NCBI GenBank assembly: GCA_008638375.1
Contig: CM018031.1
Location: forward strand, 13,136,062 to 13,200,061
DNA length: 64,000 bases
From: Nyssa sinensis
Lineage: Eukaryota; Streptophyta; Magnoliopsida; Cornales; Nyssaceae
Direction: 5' to 3'
Below, in pieces: positions 24,179 to 36,300 of the stretch. The stretch's first letter is position 1; every line of letters begins with the position of its first letter. A program made the position numbers and the translations under genes. The notes beneath the pieces are model-generated. The model ran no database searches, was not told the DNA's origin, and saw only the letters and a program-made list of their open reading frames with translations.

Positions 24179-24766
24179 AAACGTATCGCTGTGATTATGC
24201 ATGATATAATAAGAGATGGACTGAACAAAGAGATTTGCCAATTAAACATGGTTATAAAAATCGGTGCACAGAAAATGATAGAGTTCAAAAAGTACTGTTA
24301 CAAACGAGGAATTGAAGTTCTCATAACTTTCGCGTTTTCTTCTAATTAAAAATTGGATTCGGCCCAAAGTTAGTAATGCTTTTATTAGAACTTTGGAAAT
24401 GTGAATTAGGAAAAAAATGATACTAATTGCAACATCATATATATGAATTTGAATTAATCATGCTGGTGGCCACCTTTAACGATTACACTTTCTTTTTAAA
24501 TAAACTTATTATTGTAAACTTGTACATGTTTATATAATTAGTTAACACATTCCTATATAATATTTATACATGTAAACATCTATATAGGCACATGTATGGT
24601 GAGTATGTGTATATATATACACACACACACACACTCTTTTCTATCAGCTAATATACATGCCTATACACACACATATGTGTGTATATATAAATTCATGCAT
24701 ACATGTATATTTTGGTATTTCTTCCGTTAACATTTATTTATTTTTGAAGATTAATTTTAATTAGCT
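24179..24766. repeat. Inverted repeat, right arm (antisense CPT exon 1 + intron 1)
   Basis: The arm starts abruptly at 'aaacgtatcgctg' after pseudogene promoter sequence, and runs as the reverse complement of 23745-22676 to 'ttagct' at 24766. By eye the arms are around 90 percent identical, apart from the MITE found only on the left. The spacer (23746-24178) is the 5' half of exon 1 plus the CPT promoter with ACGACGTCGC. Confidence 0.93.
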
Positions 24767-25109
24767 TACTAATTTAAATTAATTTTTGACATTTGACATC
24801 ATGAGAATACTTGACGTTAAAGTATATTTCACATGTTAAAAATTGATTCGAGTCATCATAAGAATTCTTTATATAGTTATGATTGATGATGTTCGTAATC
24901 TGATGGAACTTTATATAAAATTTACATTTATCCAGGTCTTGCTTTTGAAATTGAAAAATATTAAACATGACAAATATTTATATCTCATTTTTTTCACTTC
25001 CCACCACATTGTCTAGAAACGAAAAAATAGGATAAAAAAATTCATTATTCATAAAAATTAATTAAAATGGTAGAAATACCAATAAAAGTAAATGGCATCA
25101 AAGTTGAAT
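24767..25109. other. Unassigned AT-rich spacer
   Basis: This is sequence between the inverted repeat and duplication copy B, with no match to other parts of the window and no gene seen. Confidence 0.5.
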
Positions 25110-25616
25110 CCCAAGATAAAACACCCAAAACAAGCCATTGAATAAAACCAGGGCAACGCTTTTTGCCTGTTAATATGTAGTTTGGGCAATGGAATCATTG
25201 AACAAATTCAACACCAACCTTACAAAATTATCCAACTCTGACTTTATACCCCTTTCAAACAAATTCGCCAAAAATATCAACTCCACCTGCACAATATATA
25301 ACTAAATTTTACAAAATTCAACACAGGTTGGCCAAATCAAATAAACCTTCTGCAGTTTTATTTATACCTTCATTAAATCGTTTTTTCATGAATTTCTTTT
25401 TTCTTTTACTTTATTTTTCATTTCATACTTTTTGCAACCCATTATTTTTCTAACCTACAATGCATACACTTGCAAATCTATTCCCATAAAGCTTTTCCAA
25501 AGAGAGAAAGCCTTACAATAACAATGCAGATTATTAGATGAATGACATAGAAATAGAAGTACAAAGATAGATATCCAGTACTTGGTAGTTGTTTATGAAG
25601 ATAGTCCAGCATAACT

Positions 25617-25732
25617 AAAGGGCCAAGGTGCACGAGTCTTGTCACCGTGGAATCTAGAATGGTTAAATCTATACAGCCTTACTCCACGGGTGGAGAGGCT
25701 CGCGACTCTAACCCGTGACCTCCAACATTACC
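25617..25732 (-). mobile_element. 5'-truncated Au-type SINE at the CPT 3' end
   Basis: On the minus strand it reads GGTCACGGGTTAGAGTCGCG (tRNA B-box region), then 'gagcctctcc', then 'gtaaggctgtatagattta', then 'gactcgtgcacc' and 'ccttt', the order of the plant Au SINE family. The A-box half is absent. The stop codon and last 14 or so codons of the adjoining CPT copy lie inside it. A more degraded copy occurs at the equivalent place in the pseudogene (about 16650-16775), and none at the intact gene. Confidence 0.8.
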
Positions 25733-26184
25733 ATGTCCACCAAAGCGCCTCTGCCTTTGCTGAAATGAACTTAAGGCCTCTATAAATTCAGCTTCTCTAA
25801 AATCAGGAAAGAATGCATCTACAAAATGCAGTTCAGTGTAAGACAGCTGCCACAACATGAAGTTGCTAATTCTAATTTCACCACTTGTTCGTACAAGTAG
25901 ATCAGGGTGGGGGAACTCAGCACAGTTTGTTTGGAGTTGTTGTTCAATTAGGCTCTCATTGATGTCTTGTGGCAGAATAAGACCATCCTTCACTTTGCAA
26001 GCAATGCTTTGGCAGGGTTGCATTATGTCATATCGTCCACTGTAGTTCAGTGCTATCATAAAATGGAGTCGTGTGTTGGCCTTCGTGGCTTCCTCTACTT
26101 TGGTTATCTGCTTCTGCAGTGACTGGGGAAGTCTCGACACATCTCCGATCACGGTTACTCGAATGCCCCACCTGTCAAAACCTT

Positions 26185-27795
26185 CCACACTCTATTAGCA
26201 TTCCAAGGCCCATTCGAAACAAAATGATCAACAATGATCCGAACAGACCTAAAAATTGGACAATGTGTAAATTTTTCACCATTGCCATAGGGTCCGGGAC
26301 AGAGTCCCTGACAAAGACCTACTAATTTTGACCCGTTCACTTGTCAGGTTAGTATCAGTAGGTCTTATCTTGCAAGAACAAGTAATCAGTAGTTTCTTAA
26401 TTATATTAGTAGGAGTTAGTATCATGTTATAATTAGTAGTATTTTTAATTTATAAATATGATGTAAAATAGTTCTTATTCTTTAAATTATCAATAATATT
26501 TTGAGAGTTTCTCTCTTTTTAGGTGAGAACTATCAAAAATTCGGCGTGTTCAATTCTTTTTCACGTTTTTGTACTTTGTTACTCTTGGTAAAAAACTTTT
26601 TATCTTATTTTGTACTTTGTTACTCTTGGTAAAAAACTTTTTATCTTATTTTGTATTTCATTACTCTTGATAAAAAAAAACATTTTATCTTATTCACATT
26701 TTCATGTTGGGCTATTCTTAGTAAAAAAACTTTTCATGATTCATAGAATGAAATCTCATCTCATCCGAAAAATATTTACTAGTCTGGTGACCAGTGAATG
26801 AATGCTTAGTGAATTATATGAATTATAAAGAGAGTTATTGGATTAGAGTCCAACTAATTTTTATATAATTTTAAAGAGTAATGTTATTGATGCTGCACTT
26901 TTTGACTCGCAACACGTGAGGGCTCCGTGACCTGTAGAACACTCAGAGAGATGATCAGAGGACCACCGGATTGGCTCCGGCGGTAGCCGCTCCGATGCTT
27001 AAGTAAGTAAGGGAATTGAAAGACTGTATTGAAAGTCAAAGCTTTTTGACTCGCAACACGTGAGGGCTCCGTGACCTGTAGAACACTCAGAGAGATGATC
27101 AGAGGACCACCGGATTGGTTCCGGCGGTAGCCGCTCCGATGCTTAAGTAAGTAAGGGAATTGAAAGACTGTATTGAAAGTCAAAGAATGAGCATCAGTTA
27201 TATATAACATATTTTTTCAATAAAAGAAAAGAAAAACTATTTTTCTCATGTTTTCTTTTTTATTTAAATAATATTAAAAGTTAAAGGTCCATTTAATTTA
27301 TAAATTTGGTGACAGTAAAGGAAGAGATATTGTGAAATAAAAAAAAAAAATATTTTCAAGAGAGTAAGAAAAAAATATATAATGGAAATTGATTTTTGCC
27401 AAAATTAACCTTCTAACAATGAATATTCAATAAATTATTAAGCTCTATTATTTAATAATTTTAAAGAATCAACTTTTTTCCATTTTGAATAATTAATAAT
27501 TCTATTATTTGATAATTGTTTTTTTTAACAATTCCTTTATAGTACGAGATATTAGAATAAAAAATACACATGTATATAGATATATGTATATTATATAAAA
27601 ATTATTATAATATCAATTTTTTAGTAATGAAAAAGAGATTAAGAGTTTTTTTTTTATAACTCAGATAAGATATAATACATATTTTTTTGAAAAAAAAATA
27701 TCATCACCCATTAGAATATGTATAAATTTCTTAATTTTATGTTAAAGATATGAGTTATGAGAAAAAAAAAATTCATTTAAAAATGTAGAAAAGCT
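26185..27795. mobile_element. Repeat cluster inserted in intron 2 of CPT copy B
   Basis: The corresponding intron in the intact gene is 91 bases, so some 1.5 kb was added here. It includes a piece with 'gggtccgggacagagtccct' (26290-26310), three near-repeats of 'ttactcttggtaaaaaactt' (26579-26735), and the 144-bp tandem duplication at 26899-27186. No coding domain is recognised. Class unknown; probably several insertions. Confidence 0.55.
26899..27186. repeat. 144-bp tandem duplication, two near-identical copies
   Basis: The unit starts 'ctttttgactcgcaacacgt' and ends 'gtattgaaagtcaaag'. The copies (t of 'tttgactcgc' at 26901 and 27045) differ by one base seen by eye (ggCtccgg/ggTtccgg). The internal 'ctccggcggtagccgctccg' is typical of plant LTR-type repeats. 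The 144-base period keeps an open minus-strand frame by chance. Confidence 0.95.
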
Positions 27796-29160
27796 TTAAT
27801 GCAATCGTTTAATCAATTTATATATACCTGATGCTCCTGTCTAGGTCTGATTTTATCGACTCTTCATACAGGTTCATCAAAAAGTCAACCTCTACCTGCA
27901 CCATATCAAACTATTCATTTAGAAAATTTTGTAGAATTTAAATTAATCCATATATATCAAACTAATGACAACAAGAATATAAAGAAACATATGTGTGACA
28001 TATATAAATATGTTAGATATATAAAACACAGTGTAATTGATAAATATTTGTCAAAACTTAGGAAAAATACTTAAAAAAAAAACGATCTCTAAACTAAATT
28101 CTTCAATTTAAGAAGTTCATGATACATTTTTTGGTCCATCCTATGCTTTCACTTTAGCTCCGTTAAAAATAAAATTATAATTTTTGGTAGGCTTATTAAA
28201 ATCATTTTTAAAAAAAAAAAAATTAATTGAACATATACAAGAATATATAAGTATAAATTTGTATATATACACACACGTATGTAGACTTTGCACGACCAGA
28301 ATGTAGCTTGATTCCCTTTTACACACTTGGCATGCCCTCCTCACGTGACATTAAATTTGGATCCGGGCAATGAAACTATAAAATATGGAAATGTGATTAT
28401 TATTATTATTATCTCTGAAGTGATATTAAATCCTCATGTTAGCAAGTTGATATCTCTGATTTTGGCGTTTGAGAAGCAGTTGACGCTGGGCATTAATTGG
28501 CTCTGCTCCTGTACACGTACTCATGCAAGCATCTACGGAGGGAAAAAAAAGTTACAAAATAATAATAATAATTTTAAAGGAATCTTTTGTACAAATATAT
28601 CTTATTAATTTATATTTTTGCCTCCCCAAATTTAAAATATTTCATATTTTACTTTTTTTTTAATTTCATTTTAAAATTTTAAGTAACTTTTTGAATTTTT
28701 TTATGCAGTCTAAAACTTTTTAAGAATATCGAATTTCTTATCTAATTGATAAATCTATATATATCAATAAATTTAATTACTTATTAAAATATTATCAATC
28801 AATATTATAATTTTTTAAAAGTTCAACTAATTATTAAAATCATTTATACTAAATTCCTACCGACTCGTTCCCTTGTCCATGTGGGGGCTTAAACCCTATT
28901 TTTTTGAAAATAAGTAAGTAATGTTACTAAGTCAATGTTTGCTTCGATATTACCCGATAAGTATTATACATTAAGAGTAAATTATAGTTTTTCAATATCA
29001 CATTTATTGATCAATAAAGGAGTTGAGTAATGGATAATTCAAGCACGACTCGTTAAAATTAATAACTTTTAAATTGTAATCAAGTATGATTTATTTATGT
29101 CTCAAACTGGTTTCTATCAAGTAGATCATAAACTGGGGTGCAACTTGCATGAGCTAATTC

Positions 29161-29940
29161 AAACCTAATCCAAATTTCTTAGGATTTAAGCTTCATTTTT
29201 TATATCGTGGGATGGGTATGTACAAAAGAACTTAAATCCATCTAAATTAGGGTTGGGTGGACCAAACCAAGCCCAACCTAAGCCCAATTTGAAGTTTTTT
29301 AGAACCTGGGCTTCATTTTTTACATCGTATGATGGGCTTAGACAAAAACAGTCAAGTCTAATCTAAATTAAAGTTAGGCTTGAACAGAGACTTTGAAATT
29401 TGAGTTTAACCCAAGTCCGAAACCAGTATTTTTTATACTTAGTATTCTCCCATTGAAATAATAAGAATTCCATACAAGTTTTAATATTTATATTTTTATA
29501 ATTTTAAAAACTTGTTAATAAAATTATCCATTTTATGTTTTTTTTTTTTTTTATGCAGTATTTCAAGTATGAATATTTTTCTAACTTTTTTTAATTTTAT
29601 ATAAAAGTAATTTAAAGTAAATAACTTATATTTTTATTTTTGATAAAAAAATGTTTTAAAAAATATTTATTTGAAAATAAAAAATTTAAAAAATGATCAA
29701 AATTTAAAATTTTTTTTTTTTATCAATTTGAAAAAAAATTAGACGTGAAAAAAGACATGTATAACCCATCAGTAAAAATAAGAGATGGGAGATGATAACG
29801 TAATTTCATATATGTTTTGTTGAATTTTTTAAAAATCTTTTACCCTATCTTTTTAAGTTTAATTTTTTTCAAAACAACTTCAAATGTAAAAAATAAAAAA
29901 ACTACAACATCAAGGCTCAAAAAGGCATTTTAGATATTTT
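29161..29940. other. Intergenic, AT-rich, with a duplicated 'gggcttcattttttaca' block
   Basis: Bases 29190-29260 and 29305-29375 are diverged direct repeats (both carry 'gggcttcattttt', 'atcgt', 'gatgggt/ct' and 'cta/aatctaaattag/a'). No gene is seen. The sequence becomes homopolymer-rich towards 29900. Confidence 0.55.
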
Positions 29941-29944
29941 GCAT

Positions 29945-30326
29945 ATTAAATACGACGTCGCTCTCCCCAGAACCGCACTCAGCTACTCTGAACGGGCGGT
30001 GCAGAGCCCAAACGGCTGATAACAAGCCACGTCATCTCCCGCCATTTCCTAATGGTGCAATGTCGTAAATAACCCCCAAGTTTCAAATGCCACATCAGTT
30101 TTCAAGGATAGTTTAGTAATTGTACTTTTTTCTACCCTGTTAGAGTGAAAAGTTGTTCGTTCTCTCCCTGCCTGCCTTCCCCAATTCAATTCGTCTGTTT
30201 CCCTCTTCCCATCGTCAACTCTGTAACTCTGTTCATCGACTTGCTTTCATCTTCATATATACTGTAATTGTATAACTCTTTATATACACACGCATATATA
30301 TATATATATATTCTTCGATTCCCAAA
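29945..30326 (+). promoter_or_regulatory. DDB2 promoter and 5' UTR
   Basis: GC content rises sharply at 29950. Visible candidate sites are ACGACGTCGC (29952-29961), CACGTCAT (30028-30035) and TCTCCCGCCA (30035-30044), an E2F-like core; a pyrimidine-rich stretch follows (30155-30190). A TA/CA microsatellite (30282-30311) sits just before the ATG. E2F or bZIP control would suit a DNA-repair gene but is inferred only from short words. Confidence 0.5.
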
Positions 30327-33300
30327 ATGCCCCCGCAAACCAGAAGAACGGCTTTCCCTAAAGTGGTGATTGAGAGAGACACCGAATCTGAAGAAAGTTC
30401 GTCGGACGAAGAGGAAGAAGAGAACGATGTAGAAGGAAAAGAGGAAGAAGAGGATGAAGAAGAAGTGGATGAGCATGAAAATGGAGGGACAATCGAAGAG
30501 GTCTCGGCACCGAAGAAGAAAGAGAGAACGCCGATCACCATCAGTCTCAAGAAAGTCTGCAAAGTGAGCCTCGTTTACCCACTGTTTATTCTTGGGGTTT
30601 CGAATTATCTTTTTTTTCGATCTTTCAGTTTTATTGCGATGCTTATAGATATAGATTTCGTTATATATGATGGTTTTAGGTGTGCAAGCGTTCAGGTCAT
30701 GAAGCGGGATTCAAGGGGGCTACTTACATTGATTGCCCTATGAAACCCTGTTTTCTTTGCAAAATGCCTGGTAATCTTTTAGTTCGTACTTCATTTCTCG
30801 TTAATAATTGGTATTGTTTTGTGTAGATTGGAGTTATAATTTTCTCATTGGACTTTTGGATGTTTGATGGAATTGAAAGGGTCATTGTTTTTCTACACTA
30901 GGATTATTTTAGCTCCTATTGCATTGATCTAGTGTTATGGACTTATAATTCATTGTATACACTGTATACACTTTTTGTTTGCGTTATGTTGTTTCATTAT
31001 ATTGCATCCCCACCATGTGAGTACGATGCTATGGAAATCATTTTAGTTATTCCCATTTTTATTAGACATCAATAGACCACTGATCGTCTGCAAAATCTGC
31101 ATCGTAGTAAATGACAAACCAGTTTTCTTCTTCTTTTCGTCATTTAAAAAAAATAACATTTTAACATTTTAATCTTTAAGGACACTGGAGATAGTGTAGT
31201 TGCAACTAAATCAAGCTTAGAGATTGGGAGAAGGGGGTGTTTAAAGGAAGAACCAACCCTTTCTGTCATCTCCTCTTTACCTTCTTACCATTTTTTTTTT
31301 TATAACTTAATTAATTACATGTGTTGGATGTAAATTTTGGAAATTTATGTATAACCATTTTTGAATTATTTCACTTTGATGTTTATGTTGTCATTTCTTT
31401 CTTCTGCTGTGCATGTTTTATTTGCATTTTTTTTGTAGACAGAATGAACTTCTGATCTATGTAATTTGATGATTTTGGTTGTATAAGATAATTGGATTTT
31501 TAATTTTTATTGATTGTAATATAATATCATGCCAATTATTTGATTTCTTATGTGGGTTGGGAATTGAAGGCCACACTACAATGAATTGTCCGCACCGAGT
31601 GGCTACTGAACATGGTGTCATCCCAGCACCCCGCAGAAACACTCATAACTCATTGGATTACGTCTTTGGACGCCAGCTCAGACCCAACATACCTACAGTA
31701 AGCCTAAGCTCAATTATTCTGCTAATGAGCCCTTTGTTTTTGGACATGGTCTTCACTTATATTATCATATGCCAGGGACTGTGTGTTTAATTGCTTATTG
31801 CTTGGTACTTGTCACATTGTTTCTCCACCAGCATTGCAGTATCATTAGACACTGCTATTCAAATTATTTTTACTGACTCTAATTATTGAGGCCACCATTA
31901 ATGAGATGGTATATTGTTAATCCATTTGTTTAGTGTTGCTATTTATTTACATGAACAACCAAGATTTCATGTTAGACTTGAATACATTTTTGTTTGCTGC
32001 AGTTATTTGAAATCTTTAAATCTACTTTAAATTTCTTTTTCCTTTTTAAGTTTTCCTTGCCTATACTCTCTACACCTATTGGCTATTGGTTTGTGTTACT
32101 TGACAACTTTTTGATGATGCTGAAACTTCTATTTGAACAGAGTTTGGAGTTTACTGGAATTTTCTAGCCCTAAGTTAGCTTTCCTTAGCATTTACATGTG
32201 AATTACTAATCCCATGCCCCGGGGTTACAATCACATGTAAATACTAAAGCTGAGTTATTTTCTTCTAGCTTTTGGTATATATTAGGAACTCTTTGGATCT
32301 TTAGAGTCTTCTCAATCATTCTGTGTTCTGTTGCAGTTATCTTTCTTATATTTTGTTGCCTGTGCAATAGATCAAACCGGCATTTGTGATCCCAGATCAA
32401 GTGAATTGTGCTGTTATAAGGTACCATAGTAGACGAGTTACATGCTTGGAGTTCCATCCAACAAATAATAACATTCTTTTATCTGGAGATAAGGTTAGTG
32501 TCACCTTTATTATGAACTGTCAATTGGTTGAGTATTATGTTAGTTAAGTGTGAGGTATTTTTTTATGACTTGCATTTTTTTCTTCTTTTACTGGTTTTTT
32601 TTAATAAAAGAAAGGACAACTCGGAGTTTGGGATTTTGGTAAAGTGTATGAAAAGACAGTTTATGGAAACATACATGGTTGCATACTTAACAACATGAAG
32701 TGAGTTCTCTCTTTATATGGCTCTGTTTTTCTTTTTATTTATTTATTTGTTCTGGTATCATCTTTTATGAAAATGCATCTTTTCATGTGTCTAGTTCCTT
32801 AATCAGTATGCCATTTATTGTCCAAATATCTACAGGTTCAACCCGACAAATGATGGAACAGTATATGCTGCATCTTCAGATGGAACCATCAGTTGCACCG
32901 ACTTGGAGACTGGAATTGCATTGTCCTTGATGAACCTTAATCCTAATGGGTGGCAGGTATTCCATTCGAAGTTAAAGCCTCCTTATGGTATCTCAATATG
33001 TTGTGCAACGGAAGCAGAAAACAAAATAACGAAGAGAAAAGGAACAAACATAGCAAGAACAAGCTAACACAAAATACATGTGGTTCGACAAACAGCCTAC
33101 GTCCACGGGCGAAGCACAACAAAAGATTTACTATCAAAAGGTGAAGAATACCAAACGGAGTGTTAAAACTCGCTCACAAACGTCTAAGAAAACTTCCTGC
33201 TGCTCTCTCTCTCTCTCTTGCAACAATATATTATATAATGTTCCCAAACCCTAAATACGAAAAAGAGACAAAAATTGCAAAATTGGGCCCCGAGTGCCAA

Positions 33301-36300
33301 TCAGCACTCCCTGAGTACCGATTGCACCCTATGAGTGTCGATCGGCACACACGTGTGCCAATGGGCCATTTTCTGATTTTCTTCTAATGCTCTAAAATTT
33401 TTTGTACCAATTGGTCAATAGAGAAGGGGGTTTTCTGGGTCCAAGTATCGATCGGTAGACCATTGAAAGTGCCCAAAACGGTTTGGATGCGAGTTGGCTC
33501 AAGAATGCAAGACGCAAATAACAAATCTCCACATTGGCTTGTATTCCCTCAAGCCACGAGCAAACAACATTCTTATGTTGTCTTCTCCACAAAATCCCTA
33601 AGGATCAAATCAAATGGTGCGAACACCAATCAAGTTCAAATAGTGTTTGAACTTGAGTAGCGGAATATGCTTAGTCATCATATCTACTGGATTCAATCTT
33701 CTTGATTGTAATGTCACCTTGGGACATAACATCTCGAAGAAAATGATATTTGACGTTTATGTGTTTGGTCGTCTCATGATATATTTGATTTTTGGTCAAA
33801 TGTATTGCATTCTGGCTATCACAAAATACAATAGTAACATCCTGCTGTAAGCCCAAATCACTAATCAAACTTCTCAACCAAATTGCCTCCTTCACTGCAT
33901 TTTGTTGCCGCCATGTACTCTGCTTCTGTTGTTGACAAAGCAACTGTAGATTGTAGAGTAGCTTTCTAACTAATCGCATAACCAGCAAGTGTGAAGACAT
34001 AACCTCTTAGAGATCTCCTCTTATCTAGATCACGAGCATAATCTGAATTAACATAACCGACAACGGTAGAACCAAAGCCACAAGCTTTATCAAACACTAA
34101 GTCAATATTTGAAGTCCCTCTCAAATACCAAAGTATCCATTTCACTGCCTGCCAACGAGCCTTGCCAGGATTAGTCATATATCGATTGACAACACTAACT
34201 GTCTGTGAAATGTCTGGATGTGTGCAAACCATAGCATACATAATGCTACCAATTGCACTAGAATAAGGAATACTCAACATCTACCATTCCTCTTCCTCAT
34301 TCTGCGGAGGCAATGCTGTAGAAAGCCTAAAATGAGAGGCAAGTGGAGTACTCATTGATTTAGAACTTTGGATAGAAAAATGTTCAAGCACCTTCTCTAT
34401 GTAATTCTGCTGTGACAAGTACAACTTTCCGGCTTTCTTGTCCTTATGAATTTCCATACCCAAAATCTTTTTTGCAGCACCCAAATTTTTCATCTCAAAC
34501 TCATTACTCAACTGGGACTTCAAACTGTCAATCTCCGACATGCTTTTGGCAGCTATAAGCATGTCATCTATATAGAGTAACAAGTAAACGAAAGAACCAT
34601 CTGACAATTGTCTGTGATACATGCAATTGTCAAAACTATTCCTCGAGTAACCACTGCCCACCATAAAGGTGTCAAACCGCTTGTACCACTGCCTTAGAGA
34701 TTGCTTTAAGCCATACAATGATTTTTTCAACTTGCAAACATGATATTTTTTATATTGCATAACAAACCCTCTGGTTGTTTCATGTAGATAATCTCCTCAA
34801 GCTCGCCATGTAAAAGCGCTATCTTGACATCAAGCTGCTCAAGCTCCAAGTCAAACAAAGCAACCAAAGAAAGCAACATGCGAATAGAGTTATGCTTCAC
34901 AACAGGTGAAAAAACTTCATTGAAGCCCATACCTTCTCTCTGACTGTAGCCCTTTGCAACCAAGCGTGCCTTGTATCTAGTGTCTTCAACTCCTGGGATG
35001 CCTTCCTTTTTCTTAAAAACCCATTTGCAACCAACAGTCTTCAAGCCTTTAGGCAATTTCCACCAAATCCCATGTCTGGTTCTTGTGAAAAGATTCAACC
35101 TCTTCATTCATGGCCACAATCCATTGTGCATGGTCACTACCCATGACAGCTTCTGAATAGGTGGAAGCAAGGATCAAAATTTCGTTTCTTTTCCATCGAA
35201 ACGGCCGAAACGTTTCCGTTTCTCAAGGAACCGAAACGAAACACTAGTAGAACATCGAAATTCACATGTTTCCACGGAAACAAAACAAAATTGTTTCCGT
35301 GGAAACATACCGAAACTAATGGAAACATACCGAATCAGAGGAAACATTTCTTTTGTATCAACAATAATTCTAGAAGTTAGTAAAAAATAATATCCATTTA
35401 TTTTTTGAGGATTAAAACTCAAAATTACAAGAAAATATTTCTATTATTTTCCTTAAAATAATAGAAAAGTAGTAAGAGAAATAAAGTGTAGAGAAACAAT
35501 TATTTTAATACTAAGTTACTAATTATAATAGGTTTAAATCGTTATTTGTTTTACTTTTTTTTTTTTTATGTATAATTTGTGTCAAATTATCTAATTCGTG
35601 GATATTACATAGTTTATCTATTATGTCACTTATCATGAATTAGTGTCATTTATCATGAATATGATGTATATGCTTTAAACATGCACAAATATTCAATCAA
35701 TAGGCTTATTTGTATAAATAAATAAATTTTAAGTTATGTTTCCACATGTTTCCAATTTTTTTTCCGTTTCCATTATGTTTCCGAAACGTTTCCGTTTTCG
35801 GACAGACCGAAACTATACATCGAAACGATATTTTGATCCTTGGGTGGAAGGCTCTTGCATTGCAATATCATCTGCCATGGTAAGTGCATATGCAACCAAA
35901 TCTGCATACCCAAATCTCAGAGGTGGCCTAATCTATCTCATTTCTCTACCAGTCGCAATACTATATTGCGGTTTTTCTTCTGCATCAAAGTCAGAAGGAG
36001 AACTCTATGTAGAAACAATGGGCTGAAGTTGAGTGCTTTCTTGCATTCTCTCTGAATCTCCAACCTGTAGCTCCACCTCATTGCTATAATTCTGCTTATT
36101 CCCAGAAACATTAGTAAACTCCTTTCTCGGGTGGAACACAGCAGATTCATCAAAAGTAACATCCCTACTGATAACTAACTTGGGTGAGTTAGGATCAGTA
36201 CACCACAATCTATAACCTTTGACCCCTTGTGCATATCCAATGAATATGTACTTCTTGGCCATAGGCTCAAGCTTACCATCATTCACATGATAATAAGAAG

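Larger units (their letters stand above)
25679..27895 (-). pseudogene. CPT copy lacking exon 1; exons 2 and 3 open
   Basis: Exon 2 (27895-27828, [12 protein letters not shown] to SI) and exon 3 (26171-25679) join in phase with canonical GT-AG sites and no internal stop, giving 187 codons. Present are [34 protein letters not shown] and QQRQRRFGG. Exon 1, with the catalytic Asp and the substrate P-loop-like region, is deleted, so no active enzyme can be made from it alone. Some otherwise conserved positions changed (QACKS to QPCQS). The C-terminus differs from the intact gene: instead of ending soon after GGR it runs into a SINE-encoded tail (GHGLESRASPPVE). Intron 2 has grown from 91 to about 1,656 bp. 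A chimeric transcript from an upstream promoter cannot be excluded. Confidence 0.9.
25110..29160. repeat. Segmental duplication, copy B (with exon-1-less CPT)
   Basis: This is the partner of 8910-13700, in the same orientation. It lacks the 9215-9995 block and about 1.4 kb spanning CPT exon 1; the deletion junction lies near 28265-28285 where 'acacacacgtatg' meets 'tagactttgcacgaccagaa'. It gained a SINE (25617-25732) and about 1.6 kb of repeats in CPT intron 2 (26185-27795). Confidence 0.9.

Noticed and set aside
25681..25735. tRNA gene at the CPT 3' end
   Set aside because: The B box belongs to a truncated Au-type SINE; the A box half is absent.
26884..27210. 108-residue duplicated ORF on the minus strand
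   Set aside because: It exists only because the tandem unit (144) is a multiple of three; there is no domain and it lies in an intronic repeat.
30233..30562. Ser-rich minus-strand ORFs opposite DDB2 exon 1
   Set aside because: They are the complement of the acidic GAA/GAG-rich exon 1; the plus-strand frame has clear DDB2 homology and splice phases.
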